Shown here piece after piece: positions 44,399-54,009 of a stretch of DNA of 64,000 nucleotides. The stretch spans positions 62,001-126,000 of the forward strand of contig NZ_VDGT01000017.1 of NCBI RefSeq assembly GCF_006335015.1, written 5' to 3'. The notes beneath the pieces were generated by a model. That model ran no database searches, was not told the DNA's origin, and worked only from the letters and a program-made list of their open reading frames with translations. Position numbers and translations under genes: made by a program. Each line of letters opens with the position of its first letter. Within the stretch, counting starts at the first letter, position 1. The DNA is from Streptomyces sedi (GTDB lineage: Bacteria > Actinomycetota > Actinomycetes > Streptomycetales > Streptomycetaceae).

Positions 44399-46843
44399 TC
44401 ACGGGCGGCGGGAGGTCACCCGGTAGACGTCGTAGACGCCCTCGACCCTGCGGACCGCGCGCAGCACGTGGCCCAGGTGCTTGGGGTCGCCCATCTCGAA
44501 CGTGAACCGCGAGGTCGCCACCCGGTCCCGGGACGTCTGCACGGCCGCCGACAGGATGTTGACGTGCTGGTCGGAGAGGACCCGTGTGACGTCCGAGAGC
44601 AGCCGCGAGCGGTCCAGCGCCTCGACCTGGATGGCGACCAGGAAGACGGAGGACTGGGTGGGCGCCCACTCGACCTCCAGGATGCGTTCCGGTTCCCTGG
44701 AGAGCGAGTCCACGTTGACGCAGTCCGCACGGTGCACGGAGACCCCGTTGCCCCGGGTGACGAAGCCGATGATGGGGTCGCCGGGGACCGGCGTGCAGCA
44801 GCGGGCCAGCTTGACCCAGACGTCGTCGACGCCCTTGACCACCACGCCGGGGTCGGCTGTGGAGCGCCGCCTGGCTCCGGAGGGGACGGGGGACGCGGTC
44901 TCGGCGAGGTCCTCGCTGGCCGCCTCCTCACCGCCGACCGCCTGGACCAGTTTCTGGACCACGCTCTGGGCCGAGACGTGTCCCTCACCGATCGCGGCGT
45001 ACAGCGAGGAGATGTCGGGGTAGCGCATCTCGTGGGCGAGGGTGACCAGCGAGTCGCCGGTGAGGACGCTCTGGATCGGCAGGTTCTGCTTGCGCATCGC
45101 GCGGGCGATGAGGTCCTTGCCCTGCTCGATCGCCTCGTCCCTGCGCTCCTTGGAGAACCAGCCGCGGATCTTGTTGCGCGCCCGGGGCGACTTGACGAAG
45201 CCCAGCCAGTCCCGCGAGGGCCCGGCGCCGTCCGCCTTGGAGGTGAAGATCTCCACGGTGTCGCCGTTGTCGAGGGTGGACTCCAGCGGCACCAGCCGCC
45301 CGTTGACCTTGGCCCCTATCGTGCGGTGGCCGACCTCGGTGTGCACGGCGTAGGCGAAGTCGACGGGCGTCGCGCCGGCGGGCAGGGCGATCACGTCACC
45401 GGTGGGCGTGAAGACGAAGACCTCGTTGCGCGAGAGGTCGAAGCGCAGCGACTCCAGGAACTCCCCGGGGTCCTCCGTCTCCTTCTGCCAGTCGAGCAAC
45501 TGCCGCAGCCAGGCCATGTCGTTGACCGCGCCGTTCTTGTCACCGGAGCGCTTGGCGCCCTCGGTGCGGACCTTGGAGGAGCCGGCGACGGCCTGCTGCT
45601 TGTACTTCCAGTGCGCCGCGATGCCGAACTCGGCGCGCCGGTGCATGTCGAAGGTGCGGATCTGCAACTCGACGGGCTTGCCGCCCGGTCCTATGACCGT
45701 GGTGTGCAGCGACTGGTACATGTTGAACTTGGGCATCGCGATGTAGTCCTTGAACCGCCCCGGCACCGGGTTCCACCGGGCGTGGACGGTGCCGAGCGCC
45801 GCGTAGCAGTCGCGGACGGTGTCGACCAGGACGCGGATGCCCACCAGGTCGTAGATCTCGGCGAAGTCGCGACCGCGCACGATCATCTTCTGGTAGACGC
45901 TGTAGTAGTGCTTGGGCCGCCCGGTCACGGTCGCCTTGATCCGGGCGCCGCGCAGGTCGGACTGGACCTCGTCGATCACCGTGGCCAGATACTCGTCGCG
46001 CTTGGGCGCGCGCTCGGCCACGAGGCGCACGATCTCGTCGTACATCTTGGGGTAGAGGATGGCGAACGCCAGGTCCTCCAGCTCCCACTTGATCGTGTTC
46101 ATCCCGAGCCGGTGGGCCAGCGGCGCGTAGATCTCCAGCGTCTCGCGGGCCTTCTGCTCCTGCTTCTCGCGCTTGAGGAAGCGCATGGTGCGCATGTTGT
46201 GGAGCCGGTCGGCGAGCTTGATGACCAGGACCCGGGGGTCCTTGGCCATGGCGACCACCATCTTGCGGACCGTCTCGGCCTGCGCGGCCTCGCCGAACTT
46301 GACCTTGTCCAGCTTGGTGACGCCGTCCACCAGCAGCGCGACCTGGTCGCCGAAGTCGCGGCGCAGGGTCTCCAGGCCGTACTCGGTGTCCTCCACCGTG
46401 TCGTGCAGCAGCCCGGCCATCAGCGTCGCCGAGTCCATGCCCAGCTCGGCGAGGATGGTGGTGACGGCCAGCGGGTGGGTGATGTACGGGTCCCCGCTCT
46501 TGCGCTTCTGCCCCCGGTGCCAGCGCTCGGCGACCTGGAAGGCGCGCTCTATGGTGCGCAGCGCCGCGGTGTCGGCCTTGGGGTCGTTGGCCCGGACGAC
46601 CCGCAGCAGCGGTTCGAGCACCGGGTTGTAGGGCGTGGAGCGCTGGACGCCGAGCCGGGCGAGCCGGGCGCGGACGCGGTTCGACGAGCCCGAGCGGCCG
46701 GAGACCCCGGAGACCGCGGGGGTGGCGCCCTGGGCCGCGGGGGGCTGTGCGCGGCCCTCGCCGCCGCCTTCGCGCCTGAGGGCGGTGGCCGGCTTGCTGT
46801 TCTTCCGCTGCGTCGAGGTGAGCGGCTGGGCGTCGTCGGGCAA
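44399..46843 (-). CDS. relA: bifunctional (p)ppGpp synthetase/hydrolase, Rel family
   Basis: 814 residues from a TTG at 46843 with GGAG 7 bases upstream, giving the start PDDAQPLTS; other in-frame starts upstream lack a ribosome binding site. The hydrolase HD domain (about 105-250) is intact, with His123 and His147-Asp148 in LLHDTVEDT. The synthetase domain (about 310-430) contains RFKDYIAMPKFNMYQSLHTT. The RxKD form indicates a bifunctional enzyme rather than mono-functional RelA, whatever the gene name. TGS (about 460-520), zinc-finger/helical and ACT domains follow. It makes and destroys the stringent alarmone. It lies downstream of apt but behind a terminator, so it needs its own promoter. 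Confidence 0.96.
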   Translation of the reverse strand: MPDDAQPLTSTQRKNSKPATALRREGGGEGRAQPPAAQGATPAVSGVSGRSGSSNRVRARLARLGVQRSTPYNPVLEPLLRVVRANDPKADTAALRTIERAFQVAERWHRGQKRKSGDPYITHPLAVTTILAELGMDSATLMAGLLHDTVEDTEYGLETLRRDFGDQVALLVDGVTKLDKVKFGEAAQAETVRKMVVAMAKDPRVLVIKLADRLHNMRTMRFLKREKQEQKARETLEIYAPLAHRLGMNTIKWELEDLAFAILYPKMYDEIVRLVAERAPKRDEYLATVIDEVQSDLRGARIKATVTGRPKHYYSVYQKMIVRGRDFAEIYDLVGIRVLVDTVRDCYAALGTVHARWNPVPGRFKDYIAMPKFNMYQSLHTTVIGPGGKPVELQIRTFDMHRRAEFGIAAHWKYKQQAVAGSSKVRTEGAKRSGDKNGAVNDMAWLRQLLDWQKETEDPGEFLESLRFDLSRNEVFVFTPTGDVIALPAGATPVDFAYAVHTEVGHRTIGAKVNGRLVPLESTLDNGDTVEIFTSKADGAGPSRDWLGFVKSPRARNKIRGWFSKERRDEAIEQGKDLIARAMRKQNLPIQSVLTGDSLVTLAHEMRYPDISSLYAAIGEGHVSAQSVVQKLVQAVGGEEAASEDLAETASPVPSGARRRSTADPGVVVKGVDDVWVKLARCCTPVPGDPIIGFVTRGNGVSVHRADCVNVDSLSREPERILEVEWAPTQSSVFLVAIQVEALDRSRLLSDVTRVLSDQHVNILSAAVQTSRDRVATSRFTFEMGDPKHLGHVLRAVRRVEGVYDVYRVTSRRP

Positions 46844-47020
46844 GGGCACTCCTTGTGCGGCCCCCCGTCGGTGCCGGCATCGACGCCGGCGTCGGCGGGG
46901 AGAACGGTCCTCCGGGCCTTTTCGGACAGCTTGGGCTCGGAGAAGAGTCCGGCCGAGGAACGATCGGACTGCCATGGTAACGAGCCCGGGCGAAGCGTTC
47001 CCGTTCAACCGGCACACAGG

Positions 47021-47053
47021 CGGGGGCGCCCGCCTTCCCGGCGGGCGCCCCCG
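47021..47053 (-). terminator. apt terminator
   Basis: A 13-bp perfect GC-rich stem (GGGGGCGCCCGC core) with a short TTCCC loop begins 16 bases after the apt stop. It ends the yajC-secD-secF-apt transcript before rel. Confidence 0.8.
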
Positions 47054-47068
47054 TGTGAACGGCTGGAA

Positions 47069-47623
47069 TCAGACGGTGAGGAGCGCCTGGTAGGGGACCT
47101 CGCCCAGGGCGTCGCGCACGCGCGTGCCGCCCGGAAGGAATCCCAGCTCCATCAGGACCGCCAGCCCCACCAGGCGCGCCGGGGTGCGGCGCACCAGGCC
47201 GATCGCGGCCTCCGCTGTGCCGCCGGTGGCGAGCACGTCGTCGACGATCAGCACCCGGTCGTCGGCGGTGAGGTCCTCGGCGTGGATCTCGATCTCGGCG
47301 CTGCCGTACTCCAGGTCGTACGACTGGGACAGCGTGGCGCCCGGGAGCTTGCCGGCCTTGCGGACCGGGACGAACCCGATGCCGGCGGCCAGCGCGACCG
47401 GGGCGCCGAGGATGAAGCCCCTGGCCTCCAGGCCGACGACCTTGGTGGCGCCCAGCCGTCCTGCCGTGGCGGCGAGCGCCTCGGTCAGCGCACCGAAGGC
47501 CACCGGATCGGCGAGGAGCGGGGTGATGTCCTTGAAGACGATCCCCGGCTTCGGGTGGTCGGGGATGTCCCGCACCCGGGAGCCGAGCAGCTCGGCCAGC
47601 TCGTCGTGCGTGGACACGGTCAC
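47069..47623 (-). CDS. apt: adenine phosphoribosyltransferase
   Basis: Salvages adenine to AMP using PRPP. 184 residues. DHPKPGIVFKDITPLL near the N-terminus, GLEARGFILG and the PRPP loop VLIVDDVLATGGTA are intact. The GTG at 47623 overlaps the secF stop by 4 bases, making it the last gene of the sec operon. The secDF-apt-rel order is shared with mycobacteria. The functional reason is unclear, but it puts purine salvage next to alarmone metabolism. Confidence 0.96.
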   Translation of the reverse strand: MTVSTHDELAELLGSRVRDIPDHPKPGIVFKDITPLLADPVAFGALTEALAATAGRLGATKVVGLEARGFILGAPVALAAGIGFVPVRKAGKLPGATLSQSYDLEYGSAEIEIHAEDLTADDRVLIVDDVLATGGTAEAAIGLVRRTPARLVGLAVLMELGFLPGGTRVRDALGEVPYQALLTV

Positions 47624-48795
47624 CGCCGCTTGCCGGAGGGGCGCCCACGGCCGCGGCCACGGGAGACCGGCTGGCGCCGGGGCCCCCGACGCTCGCCGCC
47701 GGCGCCGACGCCCGCCGTCTCGTCCCGCTCGTCGTCCGGGTCGTCCGCGGTGTCGGCTCCGGCCCGCCGCTCGGCGCCCGGCTCGTCGTCCCCGTCCTCG
47801 TCCTCGCCGGACTCACCGGCCTCGGCCCGCTTGGCGCGCTTGTTGAGCACGCGGCGGTCGTTGGCGGCGATCTCCCGGTCACGCGACTTGAAGTCGGCCA
47901 CCAGCGGGGTGGCGATCATGATCGAGGAGTAGGCGCCGGCGGCGAGGCCGACGAAGATCGACAGCGCGATGTCGTTGAGCATCCCGCCGCCCAGCACGCC
48001 GCCGCCGATGAAGAGCAGCCCGGCGACCGGGAGCAGCGCCACCACCGAGGTGTTGATCGACCGCACCAGCGTGCTGTTGAGGCTGCGGTTGGCCAGCTCG
48101 GAGTAGGTGTAGCGGGACTGCCGGGTGACGTTGCGCGTGGTCTCCTTCAGGCCGTCGAAGACCACCACCGTGTCGTACAGCGAGTACCCGAGGATCGTCA
48201 GCAGACCGATCACCGTGCCCGGGGTGACCTCGAAGCCCACCAGGGCGTAGACGCCCACGGTGATCGTCAGGTCGTGGATCAGGGCGATCAACGCGGCCAG
48301 CGCCATGCGCCACTCGAAGGCGATGGCCAGGTAGACCACGACCAGCACCATGAAGACCGCCAGGCCCTGCCAGGCGCGGTTGGCGATCTGCTTGCCCCAA
48401 CTGGGGCCGATCACTTCCGCGTTCAGCTCCTCCGTGGGGATGCCCAGCTCGGAGGCGAGGGCCTCCCTGGTCTCGTTGGAGGTCTCCGTGTCCAGGCCGC
48501 TGACCTGGATGCGCATCGTGCCGTCGTCGCCCAGGGTCTGGACCAGGGCGGCACTGCCCGAGGTCTCCTCGGCGACGTCCCTGACGTCCTCGACCGAGGC
48601 GTTGTTCGGCGGGGTGGTGTACACCGCGCCGCCCTCGAACTCGACGCCCATGTGCAGCCCTCGCACCAGCAGCGCGGCGAAGGCGAGGACCGTGATGAGG
48701 ACGGAGACCGTGTACCAGAGCTTCCGCGCGCCGACGATGTCGAGGCTGACGTCGCCGCGGTAGAGCCGGGCGCCGAGATCACCGAGCCGTGACAT
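47620..48795 (-). CDS. secF: protein translocase subunit SecF
   Basis: 391 residues, six transmembrane helices with a large extracytoplasmic loop between the first two. With SecD it uses proton-motive force to pull preproteins released by SecYEG. The N-terminal DIVGARKLWYTVSVLITVLAF is the first helix; MGVEFEGGAVY starts the P1-like domain; GYSLYDTVVVFDGLKE is the conserved SecF motif. The C-terminal 80 residues are a hydrophilic, alternately acidic and Arg-rich tail, longer than in most SecF proteins. It follows secD by 1 base. Confidence 0.96.
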   Translation of the reverse strand: MSRLGDLGARLYRGDVSLDIVGARKLWYTVSVLITVLAFAALLVRGLHMGVEFEGGAVYTTPPNNASVEDVRDVAEETSGSAALVQTLGDDGTMRIQVSGLDTETSNETREALASELGIPTEELNAEVIGPSWGKQIANRAWQGLAVFMVLVVVYLAIAFEWRMALAALIALIHDLTITVGVYALVGFEVTPGTVIGLLTILGYSLYDTVVVFDGLKETTRNVTRQSRYTYSELANRSLNSTLVRSINTSVVALLPVAGLLFIGGGVLGGGMLNDIALSIFVGLAAGAYSSIMIATPLVADFKSRDREIAANDRRVLNKRAKRAEAGESGEDEDGDDEPGAERRAGADTADDPDDERDETAGVGAGGERRGPRRQPVSRGRGRGRPSGKRR

Positions 48796-48796
48796 C

Positions 48797-50701
48797 TCAG
48801 GCCTCCTTCGGGTCGGAGGGAACGACGGGCGCGGGCCGGCGACCGCGCCGCAGCGGCGGGGGCGCCCCCAGCCTCTTGGGGTCGAGGCCGGACCACGGGT
48901 GACCGCCGTAGAAGAACTTCCGGCGGGCCACCAGCGTCATCAGCGGCTTGGTGAAGAGGAACACCACGACCACGTCCAGGGCCGTGGTCAGCCCGAGGGT
49001 GAACGCGAAGCCCTGCACCTTGCCGACGGTGACCACGAAGAGGACCGCGGCGGCGAGGAAGGAGACGAAGTCGGAGACGAGGATGGTGCGTCGGGCGCGC
49101 GGCCAGGCCCGCTCGACCGCGGGGCGCAGCGAGCGGCCCTCGCGGATCTCGTCCCTTATCCGTTCGAAGTAGACGATGAAGGAGTCCGCCGTGATGCCGA
49201 TCGCGACGATGGCGCCGCAGACGGCCGGCAGGTTGAGCGCGAAGCCGATCGCCGGGCCGAGCAGGGCCATGATCGAGTAGGTCATCGCCGCCGAGACCAG
49301 CAGGCTGACGATGGCGAGCACGGCCAGCCCGCGGTAGTAGACCAGCATGTAGAGCACGACCAGCGCGAGCCCGATGCCGCCGGCGATCAGGCTGGCGCGC
49401 AGCTGCTCGCCGCCGAGCATCGGGGAGACGGTCGAGACCGACGACTCCTCGAAACTCAGGGGCAGCGCGCCGTACTTGAGGATGTTGGCCAGCTCCTCGG
49501 ACGACTCCTGGTCGAAGGTGCCGGAGATCTCGGCACGACCGCCGCCGAGGCGCTCGGAGACGCTGGGGGCGGAGACGACCTCGCCGTCCAGCGCGATGGC
49601 GAACTGGTTCTGCGGCTGGGGCTGGCTGGAGAGCTGCTGCGTGATGTCGGCGAACTTGCCGGTGCCGGCGCCGGTGAACTCCATCTGCACGATCCAGCCC
49701 TGGCCGCGCTGGGTGTCGTATATGGCGCTGGCGTCCTTGACGTCGGTGCCGGGAACGGCGACCGGGCCGAGGGCGTACTTGGCGGTGCCGTCGGCGTCGC
49801 AGGCGACGACCGTCTCCTCGTCCTTGGCCTCGGAGGCGGCCCGGCTGGCGTCCAGCCTGGCCCCCTCGGTGGTGCAGTCCAGCGCGGCGAGCTGGGCCTG
49901 GAGCGCGGCGGCGTCGGCGGCCGGGTCCTGCTCGTCCCCGGTCCCCTCCTCGCCTTCCTGCTGCTCCTCGGAGGGCTCCTCCGTCGGCTCGTCGGTGGCG
50001 TCGTCGGCCGGCTCGTCGCTCGACTGCTCCTCGTCGCCCTCGTCGGTGCGGTAGGAGGCGGGCGAGAGGCCGCCGGCGTCGTCGCGGGCCTCGGGGGCGG
50101 GGGCCGACTGGTTCTCGGTGGAGTCGTCGGTGGCCTCGTCGGTCGGCTCGTCGGTCGGCTCCTCGCCGTCCGTGGGCTCGTCCGTCGGCTCGTCGCCCGG
50201 CTGCTCCTCGCCGTCCTCGGCACCCTCCTCACCGCTGCCGTCCTCGGCGCCCTCCTCGGCCGGCGGGGTGGCGGCCCCGACGCTGAGCACCGGGCGGAAG
50301 CCGAGCTGGGCGGTGGTGCCGACCTGCTCGCGGGCGGCCTGCTCGTCCGTGCCCTTGGGGATGTTGACGATGATGTTCTCGTCGCCCTGGGTCTGGACCT
50401 CGGCCTCCTGGACACCCAGACCGTTGACCCGGCGCTCGATGATCGAGACCGCCGTGTTCAGGTTGGTCGGGTTGACCGCGTCCGCGTCGTCCGCGTCGGG
50501 GCGGGCGGTCAGCGTGATGCTGGTGCCGCCGGCGAGGTCGATGCCGAGCCGGGGGGTGGTGTATCCCGACGCGAACATCCCCGCGGTGAGCGCGATCACC
50601 ATCAGCAGGATCAACGCCAGCGCCCGTCCCGGGTTGCCCTGGCCCCGGGACTTCACATCCCGCTTTCGTGAGGACCTGAGGTCCTTCTTCGGTGTCGCCA
50701 C
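48797..50701 (-). CDS. secD: protein translocase subunit SecD with an acidic insert
   Basis: 634 residues. The first transmembrane helix lies at about 27-46, followed by the family motif YTTPRLGIDLAGGTSITL, then the large P1 domain and five C-terminal helices with the conserved FALNLPAVCGAIVAIGITADSFIVYFERIRDE. Within P1, residues about 145-265 are a low-complexity acidic insert made of Glu, Asp, Pro, Thr and Gly (EPTDEPTDGEEPTDEPTDEA and similar) that has no counterpart in E. coli SecD. It should be exposed outside the membrane. yajC is 92 bp upstream and secF follows 1 base after the stop. Confidence 0.95.
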   Translation of the reverse strand: MATPKKDLRSSRKRDVKSRGQGNPGRALALILLMVIALTAGMFASGYTTPRLGIDLAGGTSITLTARPDADDADAVNPTNLNTAVSIIERRVNGLGVQEAEVQTQGDENIIVNIPKGTDEQAAREQVGTTAQLGFRPVLSVGAATPPAEEGAEDGSGEEGAEDGEEQPGDEPTDEPTDGEEPTDEPTDEATDDSTENQSAPAPEARDDAGGLSPASYRTDEGDEEQSSDEPADDATDEPTEEPSEEQQEGEEGTGDEQDPAADAAALQAQLAALDCTTEGARLDASRAASEAKDEETVVACDADGTAKYALGPVAVPGTDVKDASAIYDTQRGQGWIVQMEFTGAGTGKFADITQQLSSQPQPQNQFAIALDGEVVSAPSVSERLGGGRAEISGTFDQESSEELANILKYGALPLSFEESSVSTVSPMLGGEQLRASLIAGGIGLALVVLYMLVYYRGLAVLAIVSLLVSAAMTYSIMALLGPAIGFALNLPAVCGAIVAIGITADSFIVYFERIRDEIREGRSLRPAVERAWPRARRTILVSDFVSFLAAAVLFVVTVGKVQGFAFTLGLTTALDVVVVFLFTKPLMTLVARRKFFYGGHPWSGLDPKRLGAPPPLRRGRRPAPVVPSDPKEA

Positions 50702-50793
50702 CTTGTCGTCTTCTTCCTGTCCAAAGACCCGCGCGCCCGCTGCTCGCGGCGAGGCTCAGCGGGATGACTGACGGACGGCCGGTGCCGTCGCCT

Positions 50794-51306
50794 TCACGCC
50801 TTGGAGCCGCCGCCCTCGCCCTCGTCACGCCGGCGGGAGGTCGCGTCCTCGGACTCGGCGGTCGCTTCCTCGTCCGCCCGGTCCCCGTCCTCCCGCTCGT
50901 CGTCCGCGCGCTCGGTGTCCTCGCGGTCGGACTTCTCCAGCCCGACCGGCTTCCCCTCGTCGTCCGAGGTCAGCGAGGACGCGTCGTCGGGAACGACCAC
51001 GCCGTCCTCCTCGTCCTCGGGAAGGTCGCCGTCGATGATCCGCTCGAACTCCTCGGGGTCCAGCACCGCGCCGATCGCGTTCTTCGCGTAGATGGCTTGC
51101 ACCCCGGGGGCCACCTCCAGCAGCACCGTGTCCTCACGGACCTCCTTGACCTCGGCGTACATGCCGCCGATGGTCCGGACGCCCGAGCCGGGCTCCATCG
51201 AGTCCCGCATCTCCAGCGCCTGGCGCTGACGGTTCTTCGCGGAGCGCGTCATCAGGAACATGACGCCGATGAGCAGGATGAAGGGGAAGAGAAACGCGAT
51301 ATCCAC
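50794..51306 (-). CDS. yajC: preprotein translocase subunit YajC
   Basis: 170 residues. A single N-terminal transmembrane helix (about 2-20, DIAFLFPFILLIGVMFLM) is followed by the YajC core with RTIGGMYAEVKEVREDTVLLEVAPGV. The second half (about 95-170) is a long acidic, disordered tail. It is the first gene of the sec operon, preceded by a credible promoter. The GTG at 51306 follows an AGGAG-type site. Confidence 0.94.
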   Translation of the reverse strand: MDIAFLFPFILLIGVMFLMTRSAKNRQRQALEMRDSMEPGSGVRTIGGMYAEVKEVREDTVLLEVAPGVQAIYAKNAIGAVLDPEEFERIIDGDLPEDEEDGVVVPDDASSLTSDDEGKPVGLEKSDREDTERADDEREDGDRADEEATAESEDATSRRRDEGEGGGSKA

Positions 51307-51393
51307 GGCGGAGGAGTTTCCTTTGTTCGGCCGCTGAGACGGCCGGGATGTCGGGGGTCAGGGTGCCGTCCTGGGGGCGGATGGCATCGGCGG

Positions 51394-51423
51394 AGTCTAA
51401 GCGAGGCTTCGCCGGGGGAACAA
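51394..51423 (-). promoter_or_regulatory. promoter of the yajC-secD-secF-apt operon
   Basis: Minus strand: -35 TTGTTC (51418-51423), 18-base spacer, -10 TAGACT (51394-51399). Transcription would start about 80 bases before yajC. Confidence 0.6.
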
Positions 51424-51479
51424 CGTCCTGGATGCTATCGAAGTTCCACGCGGTGTGATTCGCCGGGCGCGAGGCGGCA

Positions 51480-52544
51480 TCACGTCCCGAACAGTCCCCC
51501 TTGTCCGCCGGCGGCCGGCTCCGGGGGCGTGCGGCCCAGGTGGCGCCAGGCCGCCGGGGTGGCGACGCGGCCCCTGGGGGTGCGGGCCAGCAGGCCCTCC
51601 CGGACCAGGAACGGCTCGGCCACCTCCTCGACGGTCTCCCGCTCCTCCCCCACGGCCACCGCGAGCGTGGACAGTCCGACCGGACCGCCGCCGAAGAGGT
51701 CCAGCAGGGCGTGGAGCACCGCCCGGTCCAGCCGGTCCAGGCCCCGCGCGTCCACCTCGTAGACCTCCAGGGCGCGGGCCGCCACCTCCCTGTTGACCAC
51801 GCCGTCCGCCCTGACCTGCGCGTAGTCCCTGACCCTGCGCAGCAGGCGGTTGGCGATGCGGGGGGTGCCCCGGGAGCGGGAGGCGATCTCGGCGGCGCCC
51901 TCGGCGCTGACCTCCACGGCCAGCAGCCCGGCGGAACGGTGCACCACCCGCTCCAGCTCCGCCGGCTCGTAGAACTCCATGTGCCCGGTGAAGCCGAACC
52001 TGTCGCGCAGCGGCGGTGGCAGCAGCCCGGCCCTGGTGGTGGCGCCGACCAGGGTGAATGGCGGCAGCTCCAGCGGGATGGCGGTGGCGCCCGGGCCCTT
52101 GCCGACGATGACGTCGACCCGGAAGTCCTCCATCGCCATGTACAGCATCTCCTCGGCGGGCCTGGACATCCGGTGGATCTCGTCCAGGAAGAGCACCTCG
52201 CCCTCGGTCAACGAGGAGAGGATCGACGCCAGATCACCCGCGTGCTGGATGGCGGGACCCGAGGTGATGCGGATGGGGGCCGCCATCTCGGCGGCGATGA
52301 TCATCGAAAGGGTGGTCTTGCCGAGCCCGGGTGACCCGGAGAGCAGCACGTGGTCGGCGGTGCCGCCCCTGGCGCGCGCGGCGGCCAGCACCAGGTCGAG
52401 CTGCTCGCGGACCCGGCTCTGGCCGATGAACTCGTGCAGGTCCCTGGGGCGCAGCGCGGCCTCGACGGCCAGGTCCTCGCCGTCGGCCACCGCGCCGACC
52501 AGCCGGTCGGCGCCACCGGGCACGCCGTCGTCGTCCGGGCTCAC
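51480..52544 (-). CDS. ruvB: Holliday junction branch-migration helicase RuvB
   Basis: 354 residues from a GTG at 52544 preceded by AGGAGG. The AAA+ motor has Walker A GSPGLGKTT, Walker B LFLDEIHRM, sensor-1 VGATTRAGLLPPPLRDRFG and the C-terminal winged helix with GPVGLSTLAVAVGEERETVEEV. RPRDLHEFIGQ at the start of the conserved part is typical. It works with RuvA, encoded 58 bp upstream, to drive branch migration. It is the last gene of ruvC-ruvA-ruvB. Confidence 0.97.
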   Translation of the reverse strand: MSPDDDGVPGGADRLVGAVADGEDLAVEAALRPRDLHEFIGQSRVREQLDLVLAAARARGGTADHVLLSGSPGLGKTTLSMIIAAEMAAPIRITSGPAIQHAGDLASILSSLTEGEVLFLDEIHRMSRPAEEMLYMAMEDFRVDVIVGKGPGATAIPLELPPFTLVGATTRAGLLPPPLRDRFGFTGHMEFYEPAELERVVHRSAGLLAVEVSAEGAAEIASRSRGTPRIANRLLRRVRDYAQVRADGVVNREVAARALEVYEVDARGLDRLDRAVLHALLDLFGGGPVGLSTLAVAVGEERETVEEVAEPFLVREGLLARTPRGRVATPAAWRHLGRTPPEPAAGGQGGLFGT

Positions 52545-52602
52545 GTGGGCATCCTCCTGGGTGCTGCGGCTGGCTGGTGGGGAACGGGCGCGAACCGCGG
52601 TG

Positions 52603-53229
52603 TCAGCGGGCGCGGTTGAGCGACTGGAGCGCGGTGCGCAACAGCGTGGGGACGGCTGGCGTGCCGCCCTCGGCGAGCTTTGCCTCGGCCTCGGGGCGCA
52701 CCGCCTCGACGGCGCGCTCCGCCTCGCGCGGCTGGTAGCCCAACCCCACGAGAGCCTCGTGCAGTTGCTCGCTCCAGCCGGCGGGGGCGGCGGCGCGCGC
52801 CGCGGGGAGGGGCGCACCGGTGTGAACGGGGGCGCCCAGCCGGTCCTTCAGCTCCAGCAGGAGCTTCTGCGCGCCCTTCTTCCCGATGCCGGGGACGGCC
52901 GTCAGCGCCTTCTCGTCCCCGGTGGAGACGGCCAGCCGCAGCGCGTCGGGCGAGTGCACCGCCAACATCGCCTGCGCGAGCCGCGGTCCGACGCCGCTGG
53001 CCGTCTGGAGCAGCGTGAAGACCTGGCGCTCGTCGTCGTCGGCGAAGCCGTAGAGGGTGAGGGAGTCCTCCCTGACCACCAGCGCGGTGGCCAGCCTGGC
53101 GGGCTCGCCGACCCGCAGCCCGGCGAGGGTGCCGGGGGTGCACTGGACGGTCATGCCCACGCCGCCGACCTCGACCACGGCGTGGTCGGGCGCGACGGCG
53201 GCGACGGGACCCGAGACAAAGGCGATCAT
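52603..53229 (-). CDS. ruvA: Holliday junction DNA-binding protein RuvA
   Basis: 208 residues from the ATG at 53229, which overlaps the ruvC stop by 4 bases. The N-terminal OB domain opens IAFVSGPVAAVAPDHAVVEVGGVGM. The two helix-hairpin-helix motifs are in ASGVGPRLAQAML and AVPGIGKKGAQKLLLELKDRL, and the C-terminal domain III (about 155-205) binds RuvB. It holds the four-way junction for RuvB and RuvC. Confidence 0.96.
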   Translation of the reverse strand: MIAFVSGPVAAVAPDHAVVEVGGVGMTVQCTPGTLAGLRVGEPARLATALVVREDSLTLYGFADDDERQVFTLLQTASGVGPRLAQAMLAVHSPDALRLAVSTGDEKALTAVPGIGKKGAQKLLLELKDRLGAPVHTGAPLPAARAAAPAGWSEQLHEALVGLGYQPREAERAVEAVRPEAEAKLAEGGTPAVPTLLRTALQSLNRAR

Positions 53230-53786
53230 GTGTGGGCGCTGCCCTTCGGCGGGGTGACGGCGGTGGACGGGCGGCCGGCGGCGCGAGCCCGCGCGGCGGC
53301 GAAGCGCCGCTGGGCCGGGGAGCGCCAGATATGGCAGATCGCGAGGGCCAGGGCGTCGGCGGCGTCCGCCGGGCGAGGAGGGGCCGACAGCCGCAGCAGC
53401 CGGGTGACCATGGCGCCCACCTGCGCCTTGTCCGCCTGGCCGCTGCCGGTGACGGCGGCCTTGACCTCGCTCGGGGTGTGCAGCGCGACCGGCAGCCCGC
53501 GCCGGGCGGCGCAGAGCATGGCGACCGCGCTGGCCTGCGCGGTGCCCATCACGGTGCGCACGTTGTGCTGGCTGAAGACCCGCTCCACGGCGACGGACTC
53601 GGGCCGGTGGGCGTCGAGCCACTCCTCCAGGCCGCGCTCGATCAGCACCAGCCGCTCGGCCACGTCCAGCTCCGCCGGGGTGCGGACCACGCCCACCCCG
53701 AGCATCGTCGGCGGACGGCCGACCACGCCCTCCACCACGCCCACCCCGCAGCGGGTCAGCCCCGGGTCAACTCCCAGCACCCGCAC
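53226..53786 (-). CDS. ruvC: crossover junction endodeoxyribonuclease RuvC
   Basis: 186 residues. The four catalytic acidic residues are present: Asp7 in LGVDPGLTRCG, Glu in AVERVFSQHN near 67, and the C-terminal Asp pair in RPADAADALALAICH. It resolves Holliday junctions with RuvAB. The GTG at 53786 gives the exact family N-terminus. First gene of the ruv operon; 223 bp upstream separate it from the yebC-family gene. Confidence 0.96.
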   Translation of the reverse strand: MRVLGVDPGLTRCGVGVVEGVVGRPPTMLGVGVVRTPAELDVAERLVLIERGLEEWLDAHRPESVAVERVFSQHNVRTVMGTAQASAVAMLCAARRGLPVALHTPSEVKAAVTGSGQADKAQVGAMVTRLLRLSAPPRPADAADALALAICHIWRSPAQRRFAAARARAAGRPSTAVTPPKGSAHT

Positions 53787-54009
53787 CGGATCTCCTCATG
53801 GCTCGACCCCTCACCCGATCCCTCGACCGGCCGCCTGGCAGGCTACCGGCGACCACTGACAACGGGCGTCGCACGCGCGGGGACCGGCGTGGCGGGCCGG
53901 CCGGCGGCGTGCGGACCGGGACGGGCCCGACGGCCGGGCCGCGGCGGCGTCCGGTGGGCGTCGACGTCCGGTCGACGGGGCGCGCCCCGGCCGGGGGACG
54001 GGCGCGAGG

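Noticed and set aside
46844..47020. Sigma-R type promoter for rel (GGGAAC then GTT on the minus strand)
   Set aside because: The spacing between GGGAAC and GTT is about 15 bases, shorter than the roughly 18 expected, so I do not call it despite reports that rel can be under sigma-R in Streptomyces.
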